A DNA stretch of 64,000 bases from Xanthobacter sp. YC-JY1 (GTDB taxonomy: Bacteria > Pseudomonadota > Alphaproteobacteria > Rhizobiales > Xanthobacteraceae), in assembly GCF_021730305.1 (NCBI RefSeq), contig NZ_CP032674.1, positions 915,001 to 979,000 of the forward strand. Direction: 5' to 3'. Numbering within the stretch: the stretch's first letter is position 1; every line of letters begins with the position of its first letter. This document shows, one piece after another, positions 1-10,450 of this stretch. Below the pieces are notes generated by a model. That model was not told the DNA's origin and ran no database searches. It was given only the letters and a program-made list of their open reading frames with translations. A program made the translations under genes and the position numbers.

Positions 1-1
1 G

Positions 2-169
2 CTGGTGGCGCTCAATCTCGGCGGCGACCCGCTGTCGGCGACGCTGCCGGAAGCGGTGGGCGGGGGTCGCCTCCTGCTCTCGACCTTCTGCGATCGCGCG
101 GGGGAGCGGGTGGGGGACACCGTCGATCTGCGGCCCAACGAGGGCATCGTCGTGCAGCTGGCGCCGTAA
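2..169 (+). CDS. C-terminal end of a probable GH13 alpha-glucosidase (partial)
   Basis: The window opens inside a plus-strand gene that ends at TAA 167-169; 55 codons are visible. The peptide has the small beta-sandwich character of the C-terminal domain of alpha-amylase-family (GH13) enzymes: it begins LVALNLGG and ends with RPNEGIVVQLAP, a pattern typical of the last strands of alpha-glucosidases and oligo-1,6-glucosidases. The catalytic (beta/alpha)8 barrel lies outside the window, so substrate cannot be judged. A strong hairpin follows nine bases after the stop, so the transcript probably ends here. Family assignment rests on the C-terminal pattern only. Confidence 0.5.
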   Translation: MVALNLGGDPLSATLPEAVGGGRLLLSTFCDRAGERVGDTVDLRPNEGIVVQLAP

Positions 170-177
170 ACGAAAAG

Positions 178-199
178 GGGCGGCCTGACGAGGCCGCCC
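178..199. terminator. Bidirectional hairpin terminator between converging genes
   Basis: A perfect 8-bp stem (GGGCGGCC / GGCCGCCC) with a 6-base loop lies between two converging genes. On the minus strand it is followed by CCTTTTCG, a usable U-tract for the TRAP gene that stops at 225. On the plus strand the tail is TTGTCGGTTT, which is weaker. Confidence 0.6.
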
Positions 200-224
200 T
201 TGTCGGTTTCAGCGGGTTCGGGAT

Positions 225-1256
225 TCAGGAGAGCTGGCCGGTGTACTTCTCCAGCGTGGCCCAGGCCTCGTCGCCGTACTTGCCCTTCCACTCGGCGTAG
301 AAGCCGGCCTTGCGCAGCTGGTCGCGGAAGCTGTCCACCTTCGGCTCGTTGAAGGTGAGGCCCTTTTCCGCCAGCTCCTTGCGCAGATTGTTGTTCAGGG
401 CGAACACGTCGTCGCGCTGCTTCAGGCCCGCCTCGTTGATGTTCTTCGCCACGATGGTGCGCAGGTCGTCGGGCAGCTTCTCGAAGGCGCGGCGGTTGGC
501 GAGGAACCAGAAGCCGTCCCACATGTGGTTGGTGAGGGAGCAGTATTTCTGCACCTCGTAGAGCTTCGCCGTGGAGATGATGGCGAGCGGGTTCTCCTGC
601 GCGTCCACGGCGCGGGTCTGCAGCGCGGTGTAGACCTCGGCGAAGTTGAGTGAGGCGGGGGCGCTGTCGAACGCCTTGAACATGGAGGTCCACAGCGGCG
701 ACACCGGCACGCGAATCTTCAGGCCCTTGAGGTCGGCCGCGGTCTCGATGGGCTTGGTGGAGGTGGTGATCTGGCGGAAGCCGTTGTCCCAGATCTTGTC
801 CATGGCAACGATGCCGGCCTTGGAGATCTGCCCGCGCACATAGGTGCCGAGGTCCCCGTCCATGGCCTTCCACACGCTGGCATAGTCCGGGAAGGCGAAG
901 CCGATGCCGCTGATGGAGGCGTTGGGCACCAGCGTCGAGAGGATCAGCGGCGAGAGGGTGAAGAACTCGATGGCCCCGGAGCGCAGCTGGCTCAGCATGT
1001 CGGTGTCGCCGCCGAGCTGGCTGGAGGGGAAGATATTGATCTCGACCCTGCCCTTGGTCTCGGCCTTGATCTTCGCCGCCATCTCCTGCGCGCGCACGTT
1101 CATGGGGTGCGTGACCGGCAGGTTGTTGGCATATTTGTAGGAGAATTCGGCGCTCTGGGCCCGCGCGACGGTGGGGGCGAACAGGGCCGGCGCGATGGCG
1201 CCGGTCAGCGCCGTGGCGGCGCTCGCCTTGATGAGGGTGCGACGGGTCAGGGTCAT
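225..1256 (-). CDS. TRAP transporter solute-binding protein (DctP family)
   Basis: This 343-residue protein is the periplasmic substrate receptor of a tripartite ATP-independent (TRAP) transporter. It would bind an organic acid or similar anion and deliver it to the DctQ/DctM membrane proteins. The N-terminus has a TRRTLIK twin-arginine-like motif, a hydrophobic Ala-rich stretch and a likely cleavage after ARA near residue 34. The body has DctP-family landmarks: FPSSQLGGDTDML, LKGLKIRVP and the VDAQENP ligand-binding segment with its conserved Arg/Asn/Pro surroundings. The start is the ATG at 1256, preceded by AAGGAGGAG; codons further upstream are only open by chance. No dctQ or dctM lies beside it, so the membrane subunits are either elsewhere or outside the window. 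It is divergent from the IclR gene, and two matching inverted repeats lie in the shared promoter, so IclR control is likely. The substrate is unknown. Confidence 0.9.
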   Translation of the reverse strand: MTLTRRTLIKASAATALTGAIAPALFAPTVARAQSAEFSYKYANNLPVTHPMNVRAQEMAAKIKAETKGRVEINIFPSSQLGGDTDMLSQLRSGAIEFFTLSPLILSTLVPNASISGIGFAFPDYASVWKAMDGDLGTYVRGQISKAGIVAMDKIWDNGFRQITTSTKPIETAADLKGLKIRVPVSPLWTSMFKAFDSAPASLNFAEVYTALQTRAVDAQENPLAIISTAKLYEVQKYCSLTNHMWDGFWFLANRRAFEKLPDDLRTIVAKNINEAGLKQRDDVFALNNNLRKELAEKGLTFNEPKVDSFRDQLRKAGFYAEWKGKYGDEAWATLEKYTGQLS

Positions 1257-1325
1257 CGGTGCTCCTCCTTGCGGCCGTTTCGCGGCGCCCCGACTGGCTC
1301 CGGCCCGGCCCGACTGGTTTCCTTG

Positions 1326-1342
1326 GGTCCAATATATGGACC
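1326..1342. promoter_or_regulatory. Inverted repeat, probable IclR operator 1
   Basis: The sequence GGTCCA-N5-TGGACC forms a perfect inverted repeat with 6-bp arms, 70 bp upstream of the TRAP gene start. A second copy with the same spacing lies at 1447-1463. Arms of this length with a short spacer fit a dimeric IclR-type winged helix. Confidence 0.55.
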
Positions 1343-1446
1343 TCTTTTCCCGCCGCCCATGCTGGCCCGCTTGTGGGCATTTCGCAAGCAGATTATGGTC
1401 CTTTCGGACGCCGCGCGGCGGCGATCCCAATTCGCCAGATAAATCA

Positions 1447-1463
1447 GGTCCATATTCTGGATC
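1447..1463. promoter_or_regulatory. Inverted repeat, probable IclR operator 2 (autoregulatory)
   Basis: GGTCCA-N5-TGGATC repeats the 1326-1342 site with one mismatch in the right arm and identical spacing. It sits directly before the Shine-Dalgarno AAGGGAG of the IclR gene (start 1476), which is where an autorepressor would bind. Confidence 0.55.
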
Positions 1464-1475
1464 AAGGGAGCGCGC

Positions 1476-2372
1476 GTGGCAGGGGGACTGAAAGTGCCCG
1501 CCGCCGGAGCAGGCGGGCCGGAGCGTCCGTCGGGCGCGACCCCGGATGCCGCGCCTGAGTCGGCCGGCGGCACCCAGAGCATCGAGCGCGCGGTCGCGCT
1601 GTTGATGCTCGTGGGCCGCGCGGGTGCGGAGGGCGCCCGCCTCGCCGATCTCGTCGCAAGCTCCGGCCTTTCCAAGCCCACCGTGCGCCGCGTGCTGCTG
1701 GCGCTGGTGCGCGCCGGGCTGGTGGACCAGGACGAGGCGAGCCGCCGCTATCATGTGGGGCCGGAGGCCTATGTGCTCGGCACGCTGGCCGCGCCGCGTT
1801 TCGGCATCCACGCCCTCGCCCTCGACGGACTCTCCCGCATCGCCCGCCAGAGCGGCGACTGCGCCTTCCTCTCGGTGCCGCGCGGGGCTTTTTCCGTGTG
1901 CCTGCATCGCGAGGAGGGCACCTGGCCCATCCGCACCCATGTGCTGCAGGCCGGCGACCGGCACCCCCTCGGCATCGGCGCCGGCGGCCTCGCCATCCTC
2001 GCCGCGCTGCCCGAGGCCGAGGCGGCGCGCATCATCGAGGCGAATGCGGCGGCGCTCGCGGCTTATCCCGGCTATTCCCCCGATTTGCTGCGCGGCGCCA
2101 TGGGCGACACGCGCGCCCGTGGCTATGCACTCAATCCGGGCCTCTATGTCGCCGGCTCGTGGGGTATCGGCGTGCCGGTGCGCGGAGCGGACGGGCGCCC
2201 GCTCGGCGCCCTCTCGCTCGCCGCCATTGAGAGCCGGCTCGGCGCGGAGCGGCAGAAGGAGCTGGTGCCGCTGCTCCAGCGCGAAGCCGCCGCGCTGGAG
2301 GCAAAGCTCGGCGGCAGCGAGCGGGGCCCCCCGCAGCGCCCGGCCCGTTCCATGGCCCGCCCGGCCCCCTGA
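1476..2372 (+). CDS. IclR-family transcriptional regulator
   Basis: This 298-residue protein has the IclR architecture. A Pro/Ala/Gly-rich leader of about 30 residues is followed by the winged helix-turn-helix, starting at QSIERAVALL (near residue 33) with the recognition region SGLSKPTVRRVLLAL. The C-terminal effector domain contains the characteristic LGIGAGGLAILA segment and ends with SLAAIESRL. The start is GTG at 1476, preceded by AAGGGAG with good spacing. The gene lies between a divergent TRAP receptor and a downstream acyl-CoA synthetase/SDR/glp run, so it probably senses a substrate or intermediate of that small catabolic region. The two GGTCCA inverted repeats in the divergent promoter are its likely binding sites. 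The C-terminal 25 residues are low-complexity and Pro/Arg-rich. The effector is unknown. Confidence 0.92.
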   Translation: MAGGLKVPAAGAGGPERPSGATPDAAPESAGGTQSIERAVALLMLVGRAGAEGARLADLVASSGLSKPTVRRVLLALVRAGLVDQDEASRRYHVGPEAYVLGTLAAPRFGIHALALDGLSRIARQSGDCAFLSVPRGAFSVCLHREEGTWPIRTHVLQAGDRHPLGIGAGGLAILAALPEAEAARIIEANAAALAAYPGYSPDLLRGAMGDTRARGYALNPGLYVAGSWGIGVPVRGADGRPLGALSLAAIESRLGAERQKELVPLLQREAAALEAKLGGSERGPPQRPARSMARPAP

Positions 2373-2398
2373 CCGTTTCCGATCCCGGAGTGAAGCGA

Positions 2399-4018
2399 AT
2401 GTCCGCAAATGCCCAGACCGTTGCCGAGGCCCCGCGTGGCGGCGTGACCCGCACCAGCCGCCGGGTGATGAACCTCTCCCATTTCCTGCGCCAGGCGGCA
2501 CGGCGGCTGCCGGCTCACATCGCCTTCGTCGAGGGCGAGCGCACCGTGACGTGGGCCGAGATGGATGCCCGCGTGGATGCCATGGCGGCGGAGCTGGCCG
2601 CGCGCGGCGTCGTCAAGGGCGACCGCATCCTCGTTCAGTCGAAGAACTGCCTCGAAATGTTCGAGAGCATGTTCGCGGCCTTCCGGCTGGGGGCGGTGTG
2701 GGTGCCCACCAATTTCCGCCAGACGCCGGGCGAGGTCGCCTATCTCGCCTCCGCCTCAGGTGCGAGCGTGATGATCTGCCACCGCGACTTTCCCGAGCAT
2801 GTGGAAGTGGTGCGCGCCGAGGCGCCGGCGATCCGCGAGGTCATCGCCATCGGCGCCGCCCCCTTCGGCGCCGACTATGGGGAGATCGTCGCCGCCCGCC
2901 TCGGTGAAAAGGTGCCGGTGGCGGACGTGGAGCACGACGATCCCTGCTGGTTCTTCTTCACCTCCGGCACCACCGGCCGCCCCAAGGCGGCGGTGCTGAC
3001 CCACGGCCAGATGGCCTTCGTCATCACCAATCACCTCTGCGACCTGATGCCGGGCACCACCGAGCAGGACGCCTCCCTCGTGGTGGCGCCGCTCTCCCAC
3101 GGCGCGGGCGTGCACCAGCTGGTGCAGGTGGCGCGCGGGGTGAAGACCATCCTCATGCCCTCCGAGCGGTTCGACGCCGCCGAGGCGTGGCGGCTGGTGC
3201 AGGACTGGCGGGTGACCAACATGTTCACCGTGCCCACCATCACCAAGCTGCTCACCGAGCACCCCTCGGTGGACGCGTTCGACCACTCCTCCCTGCGCTA
3301 CGTGATCTATGCCGGCGCGCCCATGTACCGGGAGGACCAGAAGTTCGCGCTGAGGAAGCTCGGCAAGGTGCTGGTGCAGTATTTCGGCCTCGGCGAGGTG
3401 ACGGGCAACATCACCGTCCTGCCGCCCTATCTGCATGACCCCGAGGACGGCCCGCATGTGAAGCTTGGCACCTGCGGCTTCGAGCGCACCGGCATGCAGG
3501 TTCAGATCCAGGACGATGCCGGCGGCGAGGTCGCGCCCTTCGAGACCGGCGAGATCTGCGTCTGCGGCCCGGCGGTGCTGGCGGGCTACTACGACAATCC
3601 CGAGGCCAATGCGAAGGCATTCCGCAACGGCTGGTTCCGTACCGGCGACCTCGGCCACATGGACAATGAGGGCTTCGTCTACATCACCGGACGTGCCTCC
3701 GACATGTACATATCGGGCGGCTCCAACGTCTATCCGCGCGAGGTGGAGGAGAAGGTGCTCACCCATCCCGCCATCGCCGAGGTGGCCATCCTCGGCGTGC
3801 CGGACCCCATGTGGGGCGAGGTGGGCGTCGCCGTCTGCGTGCCGCGCGAGGGGCAGAGCGTGAGCGAGGAGGACCTGATCGCCTTCCTCGACGGCAAGGT
3901 CGCCCGCTACAAGCTGCCCCGCCGCGTGCATTTCTGGGATGCCCTGCCGAAGTCCGCCTACGGCAAGATCACCAAGAAGATGGTGCGCGAGGCCCTGGCC
4001 GAGCGCGGGCTCATCTGA
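2399..4018 (+). CDS. AMP-dependent acyl-CoA synthetase/ligase
   Basis: This 539-residue cytoplasmic enzyme of the ANL superfamily activates a carboxylic acid to its acyl-CoA through an acyl-adenylate. The P-loop-like motif FFTSGTTGRPK lies near residue 190. Later come the YFGLGEVTGN core motif, WFRTGDLGHMD with the adenylate-binding Asp, the hinge ITGRASDMYISGG, and the C-terminal catalytic lysine in KSAYGKITKK. The ATG at 2399 is preferred over an in-frame GTG at 2390, because CCCGGAG at 2384-2390 is then an ideally spaced ribosome-binding site. It starts 26 bases after the IclR gene and is followed by two SDR dehydrogenases, which suggests one pathway that activates an acid and then oxidises a hydroxyacyl or alcohol intermediate. 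Chain-length preference cannot be read from sequence; medium- or long-chain or aromatic acids are all possible. Confidence 0.92.
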   Translation: MSANAQTVAEAPRGGVTRTSRRVMNLSHFLRQAARRLPAHIAFVEGERTVTWAEMDARVDAMAAELAARGVVKGDRILVQSKNCLEMFESMFAAFRLGAVWVPTNFRQTPGEVAYLASASGASVMICHRDFPEHVEVVRAEAPAIREVIAIGAAPFGADYGEIVAARLGEKVPVADVEHDDPCWFFFTSGTTGRPKAAVLTHGQMAFVITNHLCDLMPGTTEQDASLVVAPLSHGAGVHQLVQVARGVKTILMPSERFDAAEAWRLVQDWRVTNMFTVPTITKLLTEHPSVDAFDHSSLRYVIYAGAPMYREDQKFALRKLGKVLVQYFGLGEVTGNITVLPPYLHDPEDGPHVKLGTCGFERTGMQVQIQDDAGGEVAPFETGEICVCGPAVLAGYYDNPEANAKAFRNGWFRTGDLGHMDNEGFVYITGRASDMYISGGSNVYPREVEEKVLTHPAIAEVAILGVPDPMWGEVGVAVCVPREGQSVSEEDLIAFLDGKVARYKLPRRVHFWDALPKSAYGKITKKMVREALAERGLI

Positions 4019-4059
4019 GCCGCCGACGGAAACCAACAATCACCCTCAGGGAGAGTGCC

Positions 4060-4821
4060 GTGTCGAGACCGGGAAGCGTGATCGTGACGGGTGGTGCCTC
4101 GGGCATCGGCCTCGCCGTGGTGGAGGAGCTTCTGGCCGAGGGCTGGCGCGTCGTCGCCGCCGACCTCGTGCCGGAGAGCATCGAGAAGGCGCGGGCCGCG
4201 CTCGCCGCCCATGGCGACAAGGTGCGGGTCGTCCAGGCCGACATCTCCGACGAGGCGCAGGTGGTGAAGCTCGTCGCCGAGACGGAGAGCGGGTTCGGGC
4301 CGCTGTGGGGCGTTGTGAACTCCGCCGGCATCGCCCGCGACATCCCCGCCCTCGAAACCTCGGCGGACATCTTCCGCAAGATCCTCGACGTGAACGTCAT
4401 CGGCACCTTCCTGGTGGCGCGCGAGGCGGCGAAGGTGATGCAGGCGCGCAGCGCCGGCTCCATCGTCAACATCGCCTCCGTCTCGGGCATACAGGGCAAT
4501 CTCGGCCGCGCCGCCTATGGCTCGTCCAAGGGGGCGGTGGTGGTGCTCACCAAGATTCTCGCGGTGGAGTTCGCGGCCCTCGGCATCCGCGTCAACGCCA
4601 TCGCGCCGGGGCCGGTGGATACCCCGCTGGTGCAGGCGGTCCATACCGATCAGGCCCGCGCCGCCTGGCTCGCCCGCGTGCCGCTCAATCGCTATGCGCA
4701 GCCGAAGGAGATGGCGGGCACCATCGCCTTCCTGCTCGATCCCGAAAAATCGTCCTATGTCACCGGCCAGACCATCGGCGTGGATGGCGGCTTCACCGCC
4801 GGCGGGCTGATCGGGCTGTGA
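4060..4821 (+). CDS. SDR-family NAD(P)-dependent oxidoreductase, copy 1
   Basis: This 253-residue classical short-chain dehydrogenase has the cofactor motif TGGASGIG near residue 10, NSAGIA in place of the usual NNAG, the catalytic Ser in NIASVSG, and the YGSSK catalytic Tyr/Lys pair. The C-terminus GQTIGVDGGF is typical of the FabG-like/3-hydroxyacyl or alcohol dehydrogenase subgroup. Start is GTG 4060 with AGGGAGA six bases upstream. It follows the acyl-CoA synthetase by 41 bases and precedes a close paralog by 11 bases, so the three are probably one transcript. The reaction is reversible oxidation of a secondary alcohol; the substrate is not identifiable. Confidence 0.9.
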   Translation: MSRPGSVIVTGGASGIGLAVVEELLAEGWRVVAADLVPESIEKARAALAAHGDKVRVVQADISDEAQVVKLVAETESGFGPLWGVVNSAGIARDIPALETSADIFRKILDVNVIGTFLVAREAAKVMQARSAGSIVNIASVSGIQGNLGRAAYGSSKGAVVVLTKILAVEFAALGIRVNAIAPGPVDTPLVQAVHTDQARAAWLARVPLNRYAQPKEMAGTIAFLLDPEKSSYVTGQTIGVDGGFTAGGLIGL

Positions 4822-4832
4822 CGGGGGAAGGC

Positions 4833-5588
4833 ATGAAGGGCAGCGTCATCGTCACCGGCGGTGCGTCCGGCATCGGCCTTGCCGTGGTGGAAACCCTGCT
4901 CGGCGAGGGCTGGCGCGTCGTCGCGCTGGATCTCGCCGCCGACAGCATCGCCAAGGCGCGGGAGCACCTCGCCGCGCATGGCGAGCGGGTGCGGTTCGAG
5001 ACGGTGGACATCACCGAGGAAAGCGCGGTGGCGGCGGCCGTTGCGCGCACGGCGGCGGACTTCGGCCCGCTCAAGGGCGTGGTGAACTCGGCCGGCATCG
5101 CCCGCGACATTCCCGCCTTCGACACGAGCGTGGAGCTGTTCCGCAAGGTGCTGGACATCAACCTCGTCGGCAGCTTCGTGGTGGCGCGGGAGGCGGCGAA
5201 GGCCATGCGGGAGACGGGCGGTGGCTCCATCGTCAACATCGCCTCCGTTTCCGGCCTGCGCGGCAATCTCGGGCGTTCCGCCTATGGCGCCTCCAAGGGC
5301 GGCGTGGTGACGCTGACGAAGATCCTCGCGGTGGAGTTCGCGCCGCTGGGCATCCGCGTGAATGCGGTGGCGCCCGGCCCCATCGAGACGCCGCTGGTGC
5401 GCGAACTGCTCACCGCCGAAACCCGCGCCGCGTGGCTGAAGACCCTGCCGCTGCGCCGCACCGGCACGCCGCAGGAGGTGTGCGGCGCCATCTCCTTCCT
5501 GCTGGACGAGGAGGCATCCTCATACGTGACCGGCGAGACCATCGCCGTGGACGGCGGGTTCTCGGCGGGCGGTCTCATCAACGTCTGA
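4833..5588 (+). CDS. SDR-family NAD(P)-dependent oxidoreductase, copy 2 (tandem paralog)
   Basis: This 251-residue short-chain dehydrogenase is strikingly similar to the gene just upstream. The segments SVIVTGGASGIGLAVVE, GVVNSAGIARDIPA, GSIVNIASVSG and the AGGLI-type C-terminus are shared with almost no gaps. Catalytic residues are the Ser of SVSG and the Tyr/Lys of YGASK. The ATG at 4833 has GGGGAAGG just upstream. The pair looks like a tandem duplication followed by divergence. The substrate-facing segments after the catalytic Lys (PIETPLVRELL against PVDTPLVQAVH) differ, which suggests related but distinct substrates or partial redundancy. Confidence 0.9.
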   Translation: MKGSVIVTGGASGIGLAVVETLLGEGWRVVALDLAADSIAKAREHLAAHGERVRFETVDITEESAVAAAVARTAADFGPLKGVVNSAGIARDIPAFDTSVELFRKVLDINLVGSFVVAREAAKAMRETGGGSIVNIASVSGLRGNLGRSAYGASKGGVVTLTKILAVEFAPLGIRVNAVAPGPIETPLVRELLTAETRAAWLKTLPLRRTGTPQEVCGAISFLLDEEASSYVTGETIAVDGGFSAGGLINV

Positions 5589-5699
5589 GGCGCCTGGGCG
5601 CCCGCCCGTCCACATGGATCGGCGGCGCAGGCGTTGACCTGCCGCAGGTCTCGGGCATCGTCTGGCGGAGCGAACCGATTCCGGTGCCGGGAGGCCGAG

Positions 5700-7208
5700 A
5701 TGGAGGAGAGTGGTCAGGTCTTCGACCTTGCCATCGTCGGCGGCGGCATCAATGGTTGCGGCATCGCCCGTGATGCCGTGGGGCGTGGCCTCAGCGTGGT
5801 GCTGTTCGAGAAGGGCGATCTCGCCTCCGGCACCTCCTCCGCCTCCACCAAGCTGATCCATGGCGGCCTGCGCTATCTCGAATATTACGAGTTCCGCCTG
5901 GTGCGCGAGGCGCTGGCCGAGCGGGAGGTGCTGTGGGGCCTCGCCCCGCACATCGTCTGGCCCCTGCGCTTCGTGCTGCCACATCATCCCGGCCTGCGCC
6001 CGGCATGGATGCTGCGGCTCGGCCTGTGGCTCTACGATCATATCGGCGGCCGCCGCCTGCTGCCGCCCACCCGCACGCTGGACTTGCGGCATGATCCCGC
6101 CGGCCAGCCGCTGCGGCCGGGCTATGGCCGCGCCTTCGAATATTCCGACTGCTGGGTGGAGGATGCCCGCCTCGTGGTGCTCAACGCCCGCGACGCCGCC
6201 GACCGGGGCGCCGCCATCCGCCCGCGCACCCGCGTCACCGGCGCGCGGCGGGAGGCGGGGCTGTGGGTGATCGAGAGCGAGCATGAGGGCCGCCCCGAGA
6301 CGGTGAAGGCGCGGGCGCTGGTGGATGCGGCCGGCCCCTGGGCGGGCGAGGTGCTCGACGTGCTGAAGACCGGCCGGGGCGAGGCACACGCCCCGCTCCG
6401 CCTCGTGCAGGGCAGCCACATCGTGGTGCCGCGGCTTTATGCGCACGAGCGCTGCTACATCTTCCAGAATGCGGACGGGCGCATCATCTTCGCCATTCCC
6501 TACGAGGGCGATTTCACCCTCATCGGCACCACGGACCGCGATTTCTCCGGCCATCCGGAGGATGTGCACGCGACGCCGGAGGAGGTGGCCTATCTGTGCG
6601 CGGCGGCGAGCGAGTATTTCGCCGCCACCATCGCCCCCGAAGAGGTGGTGTGGACCTATTCCGGCGTGCGCGCCCTTTATGACGACGGCGCCGGGGCCGC
6701 CCAGTCGGCGACGCGGGACTATGTGCTCGCCCTCGATGCGCCGGAGGAGGGGGCGCCGCTCCTCACCGTGTTCGGCGGCAAGATCACCACCTATCGCCGG
6801 CTGGCCGAGGCGGCGCTGACGCGCCTCGCACCGCACTTTCCCCATCTTGGCGCGCCCTTCACCGCGACCGCGCCGCTGCCCGGCGGGGATTTTCCACGCC
6901 AGGGCTATGACACTCTGGTGCGCGCTTTGCGCGGCGCCTTCCCGGCGCTCGATCCCGCCCTGCTGGCGCGGCTCGCGCGGGCCTATGGCACGTCCGCCTT
7001 CCAGTTGCTGGACGGGGTGAGCGACGATGATGACCTCGGCGACTGGTTCGGCGCGCATCTGTGCGCCCGCGAGGTGGACTATCTGATGGACCGGGAATGG
7101 GCTGAGACCGCCGCCGACGTGCTGTGGCGGCGCTCCAAGCTCGGCCTGCGCACCGCGCCGCATGCGGTGGAGGCGCTCGACGCCTACATGGCGGCGCGGC
7201 GCGCCTGA
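5700..7208 (+). CDS. glpD: Glycerol-3-phosphate dehydrogenase, FAD-dependent
   Basis: GlpD oxidises sn-glycerol 3-phosphate to dihydroxyacetone phosphate at the inner membrane and passes electrons to ubiquinone. The 502-residue protein starts with a Rossmann FAD motif, IVGGGINGCGIARDA, and carries the GlpD signatures GTSSASTKLIHGG and LRYLE, followed by IGTTDRDF and a C-terminal FGGKITTYR segment. The ATG at 5700 has CGGGAGG at suitable distance; an upstream in-frame extension is probably untranslated. It is followed after 21 bases by glpK, giving a glycerol-use pair. No glpF or ABC-type glycerol transporter is nearby, so uptake is encoded elsewhere. It lies 111 bases after the second SDR gene and may have its own promoter. 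Confidence 0.95.
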   Translation: MEESGQVFDLAIVGGGINGCGIARDAVGRGLSVVLFEKGDLASGTSSASTKLIHGGLRYLEYYEFRLVREALAEREVLWGLAPHIVWPLRFVLPHHPGLRPAWMLRLGLWLYDHIGGRRLLPPTRTLDLRHDPAGQPLRPGYGRAFEYSDCWVEDARLVVLNARDAADRGAAIRPRTRVTGARREAGLWVIESEHEGRPETVKARALVDAAGPWAGEVLDVLKTGRGEAHAPLRLVQGSHIVVPRLYAHERCYIFQNADGRIIFAIPYEGDFTLIGTTDRDFSGHPEDVHATPEEVAYLCAAASEYFAATIAPEEVVWTYSGVRALYDDGAGAAQSATRDYVLALDAPEEGAPLLTVFGGKITTYRRLAEAALTRLAPHFPHLGAPFTATAPLPGGDFPRQGYDTLVRALRGAFPALDPALLARLARAYGTSAFQLLDGVSDDDDLGDWFGAHLCAREVDYLMDREWAETAADVLWRRSKLGLRTAPHAVEALDAYMAARRA

Positions 7209-7229
7209 AACAGAACAAAGGAGGACGCC

Positions 7230-8717
<1,488 letters not shown>

Positions 8718-8766
8718 GGGCGCAGGCTTCGGGATTGACCTTGCCGTCCCGCTGCCGCCGAATGGC

Positions 8767-8790
8767 GCCCAAGGCCGAGTGGCCTTGGGC
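8767..8790 (+). terminator. Strong hairpin after glpK, possible terminator
   Basis: GCCCAAGGCC and GGCCTTGGGC form a perfect 10-bp stem with a GAGT tetraloop, 50 bases after the glpK stop. No U-tract follows, so it may be a pause site, a 3'-end stabiliser or a Rho-assisted terminator rather than an intrinsic one. A second small hairpin (8830-8844) precedes bluB. Confidence 0.4.
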
Positions 8791-8810
8791 AAAGCCCGCG
8801 CGGCGTCTGA

Positions 8811-9551
<741 letters not shown>

Positions 9552-9587
9552 GGCCGCTGGAGTCAGACGAAAGCCCGAAGGCCCGCC

Positions 9588-10148
9588 TCAGCGGGCGAGG
9601 GCGACCTGCTGGCCGGTTTCGGCGATGGTGCCGACGTAGTGGTTCGGGCCATCCGGCTGCAGGCGGGCGGTGACCTTGCCCTGATGGTTCTGCAGCACGA
9701 TGTCCGAGCCCATCATGTCCCAGCCCTTAGTCATGAAGATCTCGCTGGGGCAGGAGACGTCGGCCTGGGCTGACAGGCCGCTGAGGCCGCGATCGGTGCC
9801 GAGGCGCACCGGGCAGGAGGCCTTGCCGCCATCCCACGAGAAGCTCCAGGCACCGGAAACCTGTTCCTTGGCCGCGCTGGGGGCGAAGGCGGTGGCACCG
9901 GGATTGGCCGGGGGCGGGGTGAGGGGCACGTTGGAGGCGGTGGTGCGCGGGGTGATGGCGCCGGTGGCGGTATCGGCCGCGGCCGTGGACACGTTGCCGG
10001 GCACGGGCGACGATTCGACCGCCGCCGTGGGCGCCGTGAGCACGCGATTGGCCGCCGTGGCGGACGGCTTCGCCCCGAAGCCGTCAAGCTCCGTGCTGCA
10101 CCCACCAAGGGCCAGCGCCAGCGCCGCCGAAACCAGAACCACCTTCAT
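9588..10148 (-). CDS. Lipoprotein with AprI/Inh-type protease-inhibitor domain
   Basis: This 186-residue protein has a signal peptide ending in a lipobox (LALGGC, Cys near residue 17), so it should be a lipid-anchored envelope protein. A disordered Ala/Thr/Pro-rich linker fills residues about 20-90. The C-terminal 85 residues resemble the AprI/Inh beta-barrel found in inhibitors of serralysin-type metalloproteases and in rhizobial outer-membrane lipoproteins: GAWSFSWDGGKASCPVRL, a second Cys in DVSCPSEIF, and a final GTIAETGQ strand. The two cysteines probably form a disulfide. No protease gene is adjacent, so a true inhibitor role is uncertain. It converges with bluB. Confidence 0.75.
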   Translation of the reverse strand: MKVVLVSAALALALGGCSTELDGFGAKPSATAANRVLTAPTAAVESSPVPGNVSTAAADTATGAITPRTTASNVPLTPPPANPGATAFAPSAAKEQVSGAWSFSWDGGKASCPVRLGTDRGLSGLSAQADVSCPSEIFMTKGWDMMGSDIVLQNHQGKVTARLQPDGPNHYVGTIAETGQQVALAR

Positions 10149-10450
10149 CCATTGTTCTCCGGACGTGTCCGCAACCTAGCGTCTTCGCGCGAAAACCGCC
10201 ACCCGCCCCTGAGTGGCTTGCACGGGACGCCATCGACGTTCGGACCGCAACTGACAGGCGCGAACCCTAGCCGGCTGCGGGTAAACGCACCCTTTCGCGA
10301 GATCGTGGCAGCAGCAAGGCTGGTGATGTATCTAAGTACCGTTCGGCGGCGACGGATGGACGCGATGGTTAAGGCGGTTTAATCACCGGCGCACCTTGCG
10401 GCACGGTCTTCCGCGCCCTTATCCCGTCCTTGCCTTGCCCGGAGCTTCCC
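10149..10450. other. Divergent intergenic region, no gene seen
   Basis: This stretch separates the divergent lipoprotein and ydfG genes and should hold both promoters. Short open frames exist on both strands but lack ribosome-binding sites and protein-like character. No hairpin terminator or long palindrome stood out. Confidence 0.5.

Noticed and set aside
225..2501. N-terminal extension of the TRAP receptor to 758 residues
   Set aside because: The extra part is antisense to the IclR gene and low-complexity. The signal peptide and ribosome-binding site fix the start at 1256.
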